Source: DYQY01 sp964643725
Lineage (GTDB): Bacteria; Margulisbacteria; Riflemargulisbacteria; GWF2-35-9; DYQY01
Reading direction: 5' to 3'
Assembly (NCBI GenBank): GCA_964643725.1
Contig: CAZXTL010000025.1
Coordinates: 1-33,706 of the forward strand
Length of the DNA: 33,706 nt
How positions within the stretch are numbered: position 1 is the first letter of the stretch; every line of letters starts with the position of its first letter. The translations under genes were made by a program, and so were the position numbers. Below are positions 1 through 9,133 of the stretch, in pieces. The notes under the pieces are model-generated. The model was not told the DNA's origin. It did no database searches and was given only the letters and a program-made list of their open reading frames with translations.

Positions 1-1013
1 AATTTCTTCATTTCAACCAAAGTAAGCATCTTTGGCTTACCAAAATTAGTATTAGCTAACTTAATATTAGTAGTAGCTTCTTTGTTTGCAATCTTCATCA
101 CATTAAAACCATGAAGTGTATCATCAATCATTTTATTAGCACTAACCATATCAACGCTCCAATAACTAACAGCATCAATAAATACAGCCTCTCCTGGAAG
201 TGTATTAACTTTAAGAGCTCCTCGTTCCAAGCTATCTTTAAACTCTACGGATAAACCCAATATCTGAGACACTGATAAATTTGTATCCACATACTTATCC
301 TTATCGCTTATCAACTTTGGTAATCTTATCAAATTCTGAGGTAAAAGCATTTTACTAATAACAGCCTTAATAAATCTTTGTTGTCTGTCTATCCTAGTAA
401 TATCTCCCTGAACATCGTGCCTATACCTTAAAAAGGAAGTTGCTGTTTTGCCATCCAGTATTTGCTTGCCTGGCTTTAAATCAATATATAAATCTCCAGC
501 TTTATCTACATAATACATGCGCTTATCAACATCAACTTCCACACCACCAATATCATCTATTAATCCTTTAACTCCATCCAAATTAAGTACAACATGATAC
601 CTTATTGGTATTTGCAAAAACTCTGACAATGTTTCTTTAGCTAATTCAACACCACCATACGCATACGCATGATTAATCTTTTGAAAACCCTTCCCCTTTA
701 TGTTGACCCTTGAGTCACGAGGAACAGATAGCAACCCTATCTTTTTTGTTACTCTATTAACATTAACAACCATAATAGTATCCGAGCGACTATTACCAGT
801 AAAAGTATCAACGCCGAGCACTAAAATATTGTCTGCTGGACTAATTTTTGTTTGTGGTAGTACATGAAGTAAAAAATTAACAAAATTCCACTGGCTAACC
901 AATAAACCAAAATAAAAACCTACAATTAAAGTTGCAATAAAAGATCCTATGTATAAAACAAGTATCTTTAATTTTGCTCCCTTAATATTAGAAAAAGAAT
1001 CTTTATTTAGCAT
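1..1013 (-). CDS. LytR-CpsA-Psr (LCP) family cell-envelope protein, C-terminus beyond the window
   Basis: About 337 codons are visible, from ATG at 1013 to the left edge, so this gene is partial. Residues about 15-40 form one membrane-spanning signal anchor (KILVLYIGSFIATLIVGFYF), placing the rest outside the membrane. The LCP domain follows: NILVLGVDTFTGNSRSDT, then LLSVPRDSRV, then a D/G-rich VVLNLDGVKGLIDDIGGVEV stretch, then TSFLRYRHD...GDITRIDRQQ. Its conserved Arg and Asp residues bind polyprenyl-pyrophosphate substrates in known members. LCP enzymes attach glycopolymers from a lipid carrier to the cell wall or another acceptor; the acceptor here is unknown. The ATG overlaps the ileS stop by 11 bp, so translation is probably coupled and the gene is last in, or continues, the flagellar-ileS operon. 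The assignment is firm; the exact substrate is not. Confidence 0.92.
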   Translation of the reverse strand, partial: MLNKDSFSNIKGAKLKILVLYIGSFIATLIVGFYFGLLVSQWNFVNFLLHVLPQTKISPADNILVLGVDTFTGNSRSDTIMVVNVNRVTKKIGLLSVPRDSRVNIKGKGFQKINHAYAYGGVELAKETLSEFLQIPIRYHVVLNLDGVKGLIDDIGGVEVDVDKRMYYVDKAGDLYIDLKPGKQILDGKTATSFLRYRHDVQGDITRIDRQQRFIKAVISKMLLPQNLIRLPKLISDKDKYVDTNLSVSQILGLSVEFKDSLERGALKVNTLPGEAVFIDAVSYWSVDMVSANKMIDDTLHGFNVMKIANKEATTNIKLANTNFGKPKMLTLVEMKK

Positions 1014-3732
1014 TTACAACTTTGTCGCACCTTGGACAAAGACCATCCTCACTTAATTTAGCATACTTCCAACAACGTTCACATTTCTCTCCGTCCGCAA
1101 CAAAAACCTCTACTCTATCTGCACCTTTAATCTTCTTGACCTCAGCATGACTAAGGACCATAACCATCATAATATCTTCTGCGGTTATATTCTTTTCTGT
1201 ATATAAAACAACTTTTGCATCTAAAGAACTGCCAATAACTTTATCTTTACGAAGCTTTTCCAATTCAATATTTATTAAAGAACGAATTGGCAGTATCTCA
1301 AGTGTCATCTGCTGGTCTTTTGGATTTGCAGAACCAGGAGTACAGCTAGGCATCTCCTCCATAAAAATAGAAACCTTATGACTAACCGGCAAATATTTAT
1401 AGATATCTTCCATAGAAAAACTAAGTATTGGAGCTAATACCTTTACTAGATCACTTGTCATTATAAACATAGCGGTCTGACAAGATCTTCTTTCTTTTGA
1501 ACTCTTTGCATTACAGTATAAATTATCTTTCTGTACGTCCAAATAATATGAGCTTAAATTAGACACACAAAACTCATATACTCTCCTATAAATAGTATGG
1601 AAATAATAAGTTTCATAATCAGTATTAATCTTAGCAAGCATATCCTTAAATTCCATAAATATGATATGCCTATCTATAGGCAATAAGTCTTGTTCAGCAA
1701 GAGCATCTGTTGCAGGATTAAAATCATAAAGATTACTTATCATAAACCTCAGTGTATTTCTAATCTTTGAGAATGCATCCTTTATCTGCCCAACAATATT
1801 CTCAGATAAGGCGACATCATTTCTGAAATCTGTTGAGCTCACCCATAATCTAAGAATATCAACTCCATGTTGACCGACAACTTTTAATGGATCAATAACA
1901 TTCCCCTTGGATTTACTCATCTTCTGGCCTTTTTCATCAATAGTGAATCCATGCGTCAAAACTTGTTTGTACGGTGCCTTGCCATACGCTGCAACTGATG
2001 TCAAAAGCGAAGACTGGAACCATCCACGATGTTGATCACTACCTTCGAGATAAAGATCAGCAGGATAAGACAGCTCTTCTCTTGTCCTTAATACTGCTTC
2101 ATGTGACGCACCTGACTCGAGCCAAACATCCATAATATTTGTATCTTTGTAAAAAATCTTATGTCCACATTTATTACATTTTATATCCTTAGGGAGAATT
2201 TCTTCAGCTGACCTTATAAACCAAGCATTTGTGCCTTCTTTGCCAACAATCTCGGCGACAGCCTGATTAAAAATACCTGTATAATGAGGCTCATTACATT
2301 TCTCACAATAAAAAACGGGTATTGGGATACCCCAACTTCTCTGACGAGAAATACACCAATCTGGCCTTCCTTCTACCATACCTCTAATACGCTTCTCGCC
2401 CCAAGAAGGTATCCAGCCATTATTCTTGTTAATTTCTGCTATCTGATTTAAGGCCTTACCTCTCAAGTCATAGTCACCGTCCATCTTAACGAACCATTGT
2501 TCAGTTGCTCTAAAAATTACTGGACTTTGACATCTCCAACAATGAGGATAAGAATGCTTAATCCACTGCATCTTCAGTAACTTACCAGATGCTTCCATGT
2601 CTTCCACTATCACTTTATTAGCATCAAAAACTTTCATGCCCTGATACTTACCTGCTTCTTCTGTAAAAATCCCTTTCTCATCAACAGGCATTACTACTGG
2701 AAGATTATATTTAAGGCCTGCAACATAGTCATCATAACCATGCCCTGGAGCAATATGAACAAGACCTGAACCATCTTCATTTGAAACAAAATCAGCAGAA
2801 ATAATTGGAGAAATCCTATCTATAAATGGATGTGAATATTTGAGTCCAACAAGCTTTTCTCCTGTAATCTTTGAGATTATATCTACGTTGTCCCACTCCA
2901 TTACCTCTTTTATTTTTTCTAATAATTCTTCTACACAAATATATTTTTCACCATTTACTTCGAATAAAACATATTCAAAAGTTGTACTTACCGCTACCCC
3001 AACATTTGCAGGTAATGTCCAAGGGGTTGTCGTCCAAACAATTAAGGAAACCCCTTTATGACCGTTTAATTCCTTTTCTAAGGTAAACTTAACATAGATT
3101 GAAGGAGATCTGTCATCAGCATATTCTATTTCAGCTTCTGCTAAAGCTGTCGTACAATCCATACACCAATGAATAGGCTTACGTCCTTGATAAATAACAC
3201 CCTTCTCTGCCATTTTGCCGAAAAGCTCTATAACTCCGCGTTCATACTCCGGAGTTAAGGTCAAATATGGATGATCAAAGTCTCCAAAAATTCCCATTTT
3301 AAGGAACTGACCCTTCTGAAGTTCAACATACCTAAGTGCATATTCCTTGCATTGGTTCCTGAAATCATTTATCTCCTCAGGTTTAATCTCCTTCTTTTTA
3401 AGCTCTTTTAAAAGCTGAATTTCTATTGGTAGACCGTGGCAATCCCAGCCTGGAATAAATGGCGTATAATCACCCTTCATTAAATGATATTTAACAACAA
3501 TATCTTTAAGTATTTTATTCAAAGCATGCCCTAGATGGATATTCCCATTCGGATAAGGAGGTCCGTCATGAAGAATAAAAGGCATATTGTTTTTATTATC
3601 ATTCAATCTTTTTTTATAGATATCATTCTGTTCCCACATCTGGAGAATATCGCCTTCAATATTAATAAGTCCGGCTTTCATCGGCATCTCTGTATGAGGT
3701 AAATTTAAGGTGTCCTTAAAGGTTTTTTCCAT
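1003..3732 (-). CDS. ileS: Isoleucyl-tRNA synthetase
   Basis: This cytoplasmic class I synthetase charges tRNA-Ile and edits mischarged valine. The 909 residues match the usual bacterial length. The HIGH signature lies at residues 59-70 (PYPNGNIHLGHA), followed by GWDCHGLPIE; the CP1 editing insertion is in the middle; the SRQRSWGIPIPVFYC block precedes the KMSKS loop at K604-S608. The C-terminal zinc finger is intact (C884, C887, C899, C902). A good Shine-Dalgarno (AAAGGAG) sits about 8 bases before the ATG. It lies 38 bp downstream of the fliA-type sigma gene and overlaps the LCP gene, so a housekeeping synthetase appears to be expressed from the tail of a flagellar operon unless an internal promoter exists. 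No promoter could be seen in the 38-bp gap. Confidence 0.98.
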   Translation of the reverse strand: MEKTFKDTLNLPHTEMPMKAGLINIEGDILQMWEQNDIYKKRLNDNKNNMPFILHDGPPYPNGNIHLGHALNKILKDIVVKYHLMKGDYTPFIPGWDCHGLPIEIQLLKELKKKEIKPEEINDFRNQCKEYALRYVELQKGQFLKMGIFGDFDHPYLTLTPEYERGVIELFGKMAEKGVIYQGRKPIHWCMDCTTALAEAEIEYADDRSPSIYVKFTLEKELNGHKGVSLIVWTTTPWTLPANVGVAVSTTFEYVLFEVNGEKYICVEELLEKIKEVMEWDNVDIISKITGEKLVGLKYSHPFIDRISPIISADFVSNEDGSGLVHIAPGHGYDDYVAGLKYNLPVVMPVDEKGIFTEEAGKYQGMKVFDANKVIVEDMEASGKLLKMQWIKHSYPHCWRCQSPVIFRATEQWFVKMDGDYDLRGKALNQIAEINKNNGWIPSWGEKRIRGMVEGRPDWCISRQRSWGIPIPVFYCEKCNEPHYTGIFNQAVAEIVGKEGTNAWFIRSAEEILPKDIKCNKCGHKIFYKDTNIMDVWLESGASHEAVLRTREELSYPADLYLEGSDQHRGWFQSSLLTSVAAYGKAPYKQVLTHGFTIDEKGQKMSKSKGNVIDPLKVVGQHGVDILRLWVSSTDFRNDVALSENIVGQIKDAFSKIRNTLRFMISNLYDFNPATDALAEQDLLPIDRHIIFMEFKDMLAKINTDYETYYFHTIYRRVYEFCVSNLSSYYLDVQKDNLYCNAKSSKERRSCQTAMFIMTSDLVKVLAPILSFSMEDIYKYLPVSHKVSIFMEEMPSCTPGSANPKDQQMTLEILPIRSLINIELEKLRKDKVIGSSLDAKVVLYTEKNITAEDIMMVMVLSHAEVKKIKGADRVEVFVADGEKCERCWKYAKLSEDGLCPRCDKVVNAK

Positions 3733-3770
3733 ATAACTGCTCCTTTGGGTCGATAAAATAAAAGTTCTAT

Positions 3771-4502
3771 TTAAATTCTGTTTTGTATATACATTCGTAT
3801 TGCGATAACAGCTTTTTTATGAACCTGAGATATCCTAGATTCAGATAAATTCATTATAAGACTTATCTCTTTTAGTGACAATCGCTGTTCATAGTACAGG
3901 CTAAGTATGATTTTATCTTTTTCGGGAAGATCTTCTATTGCCTTAACCAATAAGTCTAATTTCTCCTGTTCAATAATTCCACCAAGATGATCTTCCTCGT
4001 CAGATAATTGGTCTATAAACCTTAAATTATCTTCATCATCTGTAAAATCATCTAAGGACATTAAATAAGCACCGCTGGTCTCTTCTAATAACTTATCAAA
4101 CTTATCTTCACTTACACCTAACTCCTGTGCAACTTCTGTATCATTAGGGATTCGTCCTAGCTTTTGTTCAAGCTCCTTATAAGCATCAGATATTTTTTTA
4201 TGCTTTCTGATTATTGACTGCCCACCAAAGCTAACCTTCCTTATCTCGTCTAGGACTGCACCACGAACTTTTATATATGCATATGTTTGAAATTGAACAT
4301 TTTTAGAGCTATCAAAATTTTGAGCTGCTTCCAAAAGACCTATGTTCCCAACGCTAACAAGGTCTTCTCTGTCCATTCCATAAGGAAGATTCATCTCCAT
4401 TCGAGATATAATATGCTTTACTAATGCTAAATTATTAATAACCAGTCTTTCTATTTCCTCACTGGTCTTATCTTGCTCATAAGGATTATTTTTTAATCTC
4501 AT
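3771..4502 (-). CDS. fliA: Flagellar sigma factor, FliA/WhiG family (sigma-28)
   Basis: At 243 residues it has the normal length for this family. Region 2 is clear (LVKHIISRMEMNLPYGMDRE, then DLVSVGNIGLLEAAQNFD and the QFQTYAYIKVRGAVLDEIRK strand typical of sigma-28). Region 3 includes LGRIPNDTEVAQELGVS. Region 4 is a helix-turn-helix (LSLKEISLIMNLSESRISQV). Region 1.1 is absent, as expected. Members direct RNA polymerase to late flagellar and chemotaxis promoters with a CGATA-containing -10 element, and are usually held by the anti-sigma factor FlgM until the hook is finished; no flgM is visible here. It is co-transcribed with flhA-flhF-flhG, the arrangement common in many polarly flagellated bacteria and in Bacillus. 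The start has AAGGA only two bases before the ATG, so initiation may rely on coupling to the upstream gene 13 bp away. Confidence 0.95.
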   Translation of the reverse strand: MRLKNNPYEQDKTSEEIERLVINNLALVKHIISRMEMNLPYGMDREDLVSVGNIGLLEAAQNFDSSKNVQFQTYAYIKVRGAVLDEIRKVSFGGQSIIRKHKKISDAYKELEQKLGRIPNDTEVAQELGVSEDKFDKLLEETSGAYLMSLDDFTDDEDNLRFIDQLSDEEDHLGGIIEQEKLDLLVKAIEDLPEKDKIILSLYYEQRLSLKEISLIMNLSESRISQVHKKAVIAIRMYIQNRI

Positions 4503-4515
4503 GGTCCTTAAAAGC

Positions 4516-4761
4516 CTATCCTTCTTTGTTCTTTTGTTCTGTTCGCCTTTGCTCTTTTCTTAACTCAATCTTTCTCATCTGACTATCAAGTAAAGTTTCT
4601 ACCGTAATTACACCTAAAATAAGAGCTAAATAATAACAGACGAAAAAAGCCACAACAGTCCTAATAACCAAGGAAGCAAATGATACATTCTGCAAAAAGC
4701 TAACCAAAAAAACGACTATAGCAGCCGTATTTGCAAAATATAAACAATATTTTTTAATCAT
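4516..4761 (-). CDS. Small two-helix membrane protein within the flagellar operon, function unknown
   Basis: I do not recognise this protein. From the ATG at 4761 it has 81 residues; a TTG three codons earlier is possible but has no ribosome-binding site. Two hydrophobic helices occupy most of the first 60 residues (around FANTAAIVVFLVSFL and VVAFFVCYYLALILGVI), followed by a very basic and acidic tail (KIELRKEQRRTEQKNKEG) that would lie in the cytoplasm. The ATG overlaps the flhG stop by 8 bp and the stop is 13 bp before the sigma gene, so it is tightly embedded between flhG and fliA. Small membrane proteins occur at this position in other flagellar operons, but without clear sequence similarity I give no role. 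A link to flagellar placement or assembly is only inferred from position. Confidence 0.8.
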   Translation of the reverse strand: MIKKYCLYFANTAAIVVFLVSFLQNVSFASLVIRTVVAFFVCYYLALILGVITVETLLDSQMRKIELRKEQRRTEQKNKEG

Positions 4762-5653
4762 TCCAACCAAAGTACTTTGTAGCTAATGAAAAGAAATTAG
4801 AAAAACTTTTATTGCTACTTGGGTCAATACTAATAATTTTTTTCGCCAATTTACTAATTTCATAACTTACAACAGCATTAGGATAATTCACAAGAACAGG
4901 CCTCTGCTCCCTAACAGCTGAACAAAGTGTCTTACTGGAGCTTACGTGACCTAAATATTCGATGTCCTTATTAAGGAATTTATTACAAACATTCTGTAAT
5001 AACGAATAAACTTTTAATGCTTCATTTTCACTATTAACCATATTAACTATTATGCTAACTTTCATTTCATTGTTATATTGATGCAAAGTCTTAGTTACTG
5101 CATAAGCGTCTGATAAGGAAGTTGGTTCTGATGTTAGAACCACAATGACCTCATCTGCTGCAAGTAAAAAGTTCATTACTGTATTACCAACTCCAGCACC
5201 AGTATCAATTATAATAATATCTGGATGATGTTTATCCTGATAAAGCTCTAGTTGTTCAAAAAAGAATTGTTTTTGATTTTCAGTAAGTGAAGTTAATTGT
5301 GCTACTCCTGATACTCCTGGTAATACTCTTATATTATAAGGACCTTCCACGATAACATCCTCAATAGGTATCTGATCATAAATAACGTTACTGATATTAT
5401 ACTTAGGAAAAACTCCCATTAAAATATCTACATTTGCCGTACCAAAGTCAGCATCAAGTATAAGGACTTTCTTGTTTTGGTTCTTAGCTATTGCAATGCC
5501 TAAGTTTAAAGAAATATTAGATTTACCTACTCCGCCCTTACCACTTGTAACAGCAATGACTCTAGTATTCCCTTCTTTTTTAGATGGAACAACACTTACA
5601 TCATTTCTGCCTTGTGACCTTACTAATTGTCTAAGTGAATCAGCCTGATCCAT
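4754..5653 (-). CDS. flhG: FlhG/YlxH, MinD-like ATPase controlling flagellar number and position
   Basis: The start is set at ATG 5653 because it follows a GGGGGA Shine-Dalgarno and gives the typical FlhG N-terminus MDQADSLRQLV; an in-frame TTG at 5683 would only add residues overlapping flhF. The protein (299 aa) has the DQxxxLR motif that in studied FlhG proteins activates the FlhF GTPase, then a deviant Walker A (TSGKGGVGKS), DADFGTANVDILMG, and IIIDTGAGVG. These are the ParA/MinD-family ATPase signatures; the C-terminus carries a helix-rich, hydrophobic segment that may act as membrane-targeting sequence. FlhG and FlhF together set the place and number of flagella. It starts 19 bp after flhF stops. 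Assignment is strong from both sequence and context. Confidence 0.95.
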   Translation of the reverse strand: MDQADSLRQLVRSQGRNDVSVVPSKKEGNTRVIAVTSGKGGVGKSNISLNLGIAIAKNQNKKVLILDADFGTANVDILMGVFPKYNISNVIYDQIPIEDVIVEGPYNIRVLPGVSGVAQLTSLTENQKQFFFEQLELYQDKHHPDIIIIDTGAGVGNTVMNFLLAADEVIVVLTSEPTSLSDAYAVTKTLHQYNNEMKVSIIVNMVNSENEALKVYSLLQNVCNKFLNKDIEYLGHVSSSKTLCSAVREQRPVLVNYPNAVVSYEISKLAKKIISIDPSSNKSFSNFFSLATKYFGWND

Positions 5654-5672
5654 ATTTTCCCCCAAAAATAAT

Positions 5673-6884
5673 CTATCCCTCAAATATCAAATCAGCAATT
5701 TTCCCAGAATTTGCTACCTCAAAATCATCTGGAACATTTTGACCATTCGTAAAATAACTCAACTTCTTGTGATACTTATGAACTACATCCAAAATAACCC
5801 CTCGAGAATCTGTCTCGTCAACCTTAGTAAATATTACCTTATCATCAAATATAGCACTATAACGTTGAATTGTATTATAAATATCTTTCGACTTTGCAGT
5901 AACGCTAAGCACTAAATAAGTATCTACAAAACTATTCCTTAAAAACTTTTTTAGCTCTAAGATTTGAGACCGATTGTTAGGAGAACGGCCAGCAGTATCA
6001 ATAAGAATCAAATCCATATCCTTATGTTTTCTAAGCGCCTGAGTGAAATCCTCCATATTAAAGACAACTTCCATAGGTATGCCTATTATATTAGAATAGT
6101 TTCTTAATTGTTCTATGGCCGCAACCCTAAATGTATCGATAGTTATGAGTGCAACTTTCTTTTTCTGTATCAAACTGAAATTAGCAGCCATTTTTGCAAT
6201 TGTCGTTGTCTTCCCAACTCCAGTAGGCCCTACCAAAGCGATTATCCTTTTAGCATCTGCGACATCAAGATCTATTTGATGCGCCATCCCTAACATTTGA
6301 GTTACTTTGTCTCTAATATAATCATTAACACGTGCCTTATCTTCCAATTCTTTATCTTCGAAATCATTTTCAATATTCTGCAAAATGCTAACAATCAACT
6401 CTTCGCTGATACCTTTTGCTTCCAAGTTTTTATAATAAACAAGTAATTTAGGTGAAATCATAGGATGTGGAGAATTTGCTACTTTTCTTACAATGATATT
6501 TAATGTCTCTTTAATATCATCCATTTCTCGTGTCAGAGTAGTAACCTTTTGTTCTAAACTTGAAGTTATCGGAGTTATTTCTTGTGTTATTTGCTTAATA
6601 TTCTCTTTCAAATTAAAAACTGGTTTATTTGAATTATTTTGCGATGGAATAAAAGATGAAGAAGAAACAAAGGAATTTTGTCTTTGCTCAACATCCTGTT
6701 TTTTTTCAACAATGTTAACATCAACTCCAGCCATAACCTCTACAATATCTTGACCAAATAAACCAAAAATTCCACCTTTACTAATAGTTCTTGAATGAAG
6801 GATGATTGCTTCAGGTCCAAAGTCCCTTTTTATCATCCTTACAGCATCATTCATGCTTTTTGCTTCATACTTCTTTATCCTCAT
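5673..6884 (-). CDS. flhF: FlhF, SRP-type GTPase for flagellar placement
   Basis: The 403-aa protein shows the three-part FlhF structure: a basic N-terminal B domain (MRIKKYEAKSMNDAVRMIKR...GPEAIILHSR), a poorly conserved Ser/Asn/Gln-rich linker (about residues 75-150), then an N domain and the SRP GTPase G domain. G-domain motifs seen are G1 at residues 219-226 (GPTGVGKT), the insertion-box motif DTFRVAAIEQL, G3 DTAGRSP and G4 TKVDE. FlhF recruits early basal-body parts to the flagellation site and is stimulated by FlhG, encoded next. Its ATG overlaps the end of flhA by 20 bp and has GAGG about 8 bases upstream, so it is translationally linked to the export gate gene. Confidence 0.96.
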   Translation of the reverse strand: MRIKKYEAKSMNDAVRMIKRDFGPEAIILHSRTISKGGIFGLFGQDIVEVMAGVDVNIVEKKQDVEQRQNSFVSSSSFIPSQNNSNKPVFNLKENIKQITQEITPITSSLEQKVTTLTREMDDIKETLNIIVRKVANSPHPMISPKLLVYYKNLEAKGISEELIVSILQNIENDFEDKELEDKARVNDYIRDKVTQMLGMAHQIDLDVADAKRIIALVGPTGVGKTTTIAKMAANFSLIQKKKVALITIDTFRVAAIEQLRNYSNIIGIPMEVVFNMEDFTQALRKHKDMDLILIDTAGRSPNNRSQILELKKFLRNSFVDTYLVLSVTAKSKDIYNTIQRYSAIFDDKVIFTKVDETDSRGVILDVVHKYHKKLSYFTNGQNVPDDFEVANSGKIADLIFEG

Positions 6885-8955
6885 TAACTAACCTCACTAA
6901 TCCAATGGCTTGTATCTCAACCTCTGCTAATATTTCATTATACGCCAAGACCACTAAATTGGGAAATGTACGTGCTGTCATTTTTCTGAAATGTGGTCTA
7001 ACACTTGTTGAACATAAAACGAGTGGCTGATAACCCAATTTAGATACTTTTTCTATCTCCTCAGAAATGCTTTGAAACATCTTTTGTATATACAAAGGAC
7101 TAAGCGAAGTGAAAGAACCTTGATCTGTATATTGAATGGAATCAGCTATTTTCTGTTCCAACGATGGGTCAAGTGTTATCGCCACAATAATTCCTTTAGG
7201 AGTCTGATACATTTTTGTGATTTGCCTAGCAAGACCCTGTCGACAATTAGAAGTCAAATTATCAACATTTTTGCTTATTCTGGCATTGTCAGCAAGTATT
7301 TCTAATATGGTAACTAAATTCCTTACTGGTATTCTCTCATTTAATAGCTGTCCCATTACTTTCTGAACCTCTCCTACGGTCATCAAAGTAGGAATAAGCT
7401 CTTCAACTACAGCTGGATATTTTTCTTTAACATTATCTATAAGCACTTTAACCTCTTGCCTACCCAATAATTCAGCAGCATGTTTACGAATAATTTCTGT
7501 AATATGAGTAATTATGACTGTTGCAGCATCTACAACGGTATATCCAGCGACTTGTGCCCTTTCCCTGTCTCCTGATGCAATCCAAATTGCCTTCAGCCCA
7601 AAAGCTGGTTCAACTGTCTCAAACCCTGAAATCTTTTCTGTAACTCCACCAGGATCCATAGCTAAAAGCCTATCATTCATAACTTCTCCAGTAGCCATAT
7701 CAGCACTTTTAATTTTTATTACATAATTATTTGGCTTTAGACTAATATTGTCTCTGATACGAATTGGAGGAACTATAATACCTAACTCTGAAGCTAATTT
7801 CTTTCTCATAGAAGTAATATTCTCTAGCAATGCTCCTCCTTGTTTAGGATCAACTAAAGGGATTACGCCATAACCTATTTCCAACTCCAAAATATCCATG
7901 TCAATCTTAGGAACTATTTTTTCAGGGGCAGCTTCCTTTGAGGCATCATCTTTTTTAATACCAGCACTATCTAACTTACCTGCTTCTTCCTTTACCTTAA
8001 GAGTTTTAAAAGAATTACCAAGATATCCAAAAAAAATGGCTAAAACCAAAAAAGGTATCTTAGGCATTCCAGGAATAAACAAAGCAAGACCAGAAAGACC
8101 GGACGCAATATACATTACCCTTTGCTGTGAAAACATTTGATTTCTAATGTCTGAAGCTAAATTAACTTCAGAAGAAGCCTTTGTAACGATAATGCCAGCA
8201 GCTGAAGAAATTAATAAAGCAGGAACCTGAAGTACAATCCCAGCACCCACAGTCAAAAGGGTATATACCTGTATTGCCTGCATCATAGGCATTCCTAACT
8301 GCAAAACTCCTACTATAAATCCACCTAAAATATTAACAATAATGATAATAATAGAGGCGATGGAATCCCCTCTAATAAACTTGGTAGCACCATCCATAGA
8401 TCCATAAAAATCAGCTTCTTTTGCTATATCTATTCTCTTCTTCTTAGCTGTTTCTTCATCAATGAGCCCAGCATTTAAATCTGCATCAATTGCCATCTGT
8501 TTGCCTGGCATTGCATCTAAGGTAAACCTAGCTGCTACTTCTGCAACTCTTTGAGCACCACCGGTTATAACAACAAACTGAATAACTACTAACACAAGAA
8601 AAATCATTATTCCAACTACATAATTACCACCCACAACAAAATTTCCGAAAGTTGAAACAATACTACCCGCTGATGCTGTTAACATCAAAGATCTAGTAAT
8701 AAGTATTCCTAATGCCAGTCTGAAAAGTGTTATTAGTAAAAGAAACGTAGGAAAAACATTAAACTGAACAGCGTCTTTTGTGTTCATGGTAACCAATAAA
8801 ATAAGTACAGAAACTGTAAAATTAAGAGAAACTACAATGTCTATGAAAAAATTTGGTAAAGGAATAAGAATCATTATCAAGACGGCTAAAACGCCTACAA
8901 CCATGAATAAATCATTAAATATACCTGTTTTTTGAGTACCAGCTACTTTTTCCAT
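6865..8955 (-). CDS. flhA: FlhA, flagellar type III export gate
   Basis: FlhA forms the cytoplasmic-facing nonameric ring of the flagellar export apparatus. The N-terminal half holds about eight transmembrane helices; the FHIPEP loop is recognisable as DAMPGKQMAIDADLNAG, followed by a GATKFIRGD segment. The C-terminal half is the soluble FlhA-C domain that docks chaperone-substrate complexes. I place the start at ATG 8955 (696 aa): it leaves about 16 residues before the first helix, as usual, and an extended -10 sequence ends six bases upstream. Upstream in-frame starts at 8994 (ATG) and 9000 (TTG) also lack a Shine-Dalgarno, so the start stays uncertain. It is the first gene of the flhA-flhF-flhG-fliA operon. 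flhB and fliPQR are not in this window. Confidence 0.96.
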   Translation of the reverse strand: MEKVAGTQKTGIFNDLFMVVGVLAVLIMILIPLPNFFIDIVVSLNFTVSVLILLVTMNTKDAVQFNVFPTFLLLITLFRLALGILITRSLMLTASAGSIVSTFGNFVVGGNYVVGIMIFLVLVVIQFVVITGGAQRVAEVAARFTLDAMPGKQMAIDADLNAGLIDEETAKKKRIDIAKEADFYGSMDGATKFIRGDSIASIIIIIVNILGGFIVGVLQLGMPMMQAIQVYTLLTVGAGIVLQVPALLISSAAGIIVTKASSEVNLASDIRNQMFSQQRVMYIASGLSGLALFIPGMPKIPFLVLAIFFGYLGNSFKTLKVKEEAGKLDSAGIKKDDASKEAAPEKIVPKIDMDILELEIGYGVIPLVDPKQGGALLENITSMRKKLASELGIIVPPIRIRDNISLKPNNYVIKIKSADMATGEVMNDRLLAMDPGGVTEKISGFETVEPAFGLKAIWIASGDRERAQVAGYTVVDAATVIITHITEIIRKHAAELLGRQEVKVLIDNVKEKYPAVVEELIPTLMTVGEVQKVMGQLLNERIPVRNLVTILEILADNARISKNVDNLTSNCRQGLARQITKMYQTPKGIIVAITLDPSLEQKIADSIQYTDQGSFTSLSPLYIQKMFQSISEEIEKVSKLGYQPLVLCSTSVRPHFRKMTARTFPNLVVLAYNEILAEVEIQAIGLVRLVNEDKEV

Positions 8956-8961
8956 AGGGAA

Positions 8962-8970
8962 ATAATAACA
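8962..8970 (-). promoter_or_regulatory. Possible extended -10 for leaderless flhA transcript
   Basis: On the minus strand TGT TATTAT is followed by six bases and then ATG at 8955. This is the spacing expected when transcription starts at the A of the ATG. No Shine-Dalgarno is present and no good -35 hexamer was found. It lies inside the coding region if an upstream start is used, so it is a hypothesis supported by similar arrangements elsewhere in the window. Confidence 0.35.
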
Positions 8971-9075
8971 TAGCAAACCCTTCTTTGTATTCATAAACAA
9001 TTACAAAATAAGCATAAACCTGATAACAATTAGCTGTTTACCACAATAATCAAAAGGCATTAAGAATATTAAAAT

Positions 9076-9104
9076 TTGATTTTTACTGGATTATTGACTA
9101 TAAT
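9076..9104 (+). promoter_or_regulatory. Sigma-70-type promoter of the RRM protein gene
   Basis: TTGATT at 9076-9081 and TATAAT at 9099-9104 are separated by exactly 17 bases. Transcription would start near 9111, leaving a leader of about 23 nt that contains the CGGAGG Shine-Dalgarno. This is the best-formed promoter seen in the window. Confidence 0.75.
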
Positions 9105-9133
9105 TTTAATTACTAAGCATCCGGAGGTACGAC

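Noticed and set aside
5654..5683. Upstream TTG start for flhG
   Set aside because: It would overlap flhF and add ten residues before the conserved MDQAxxLR start, which has its own GGGGGA site.
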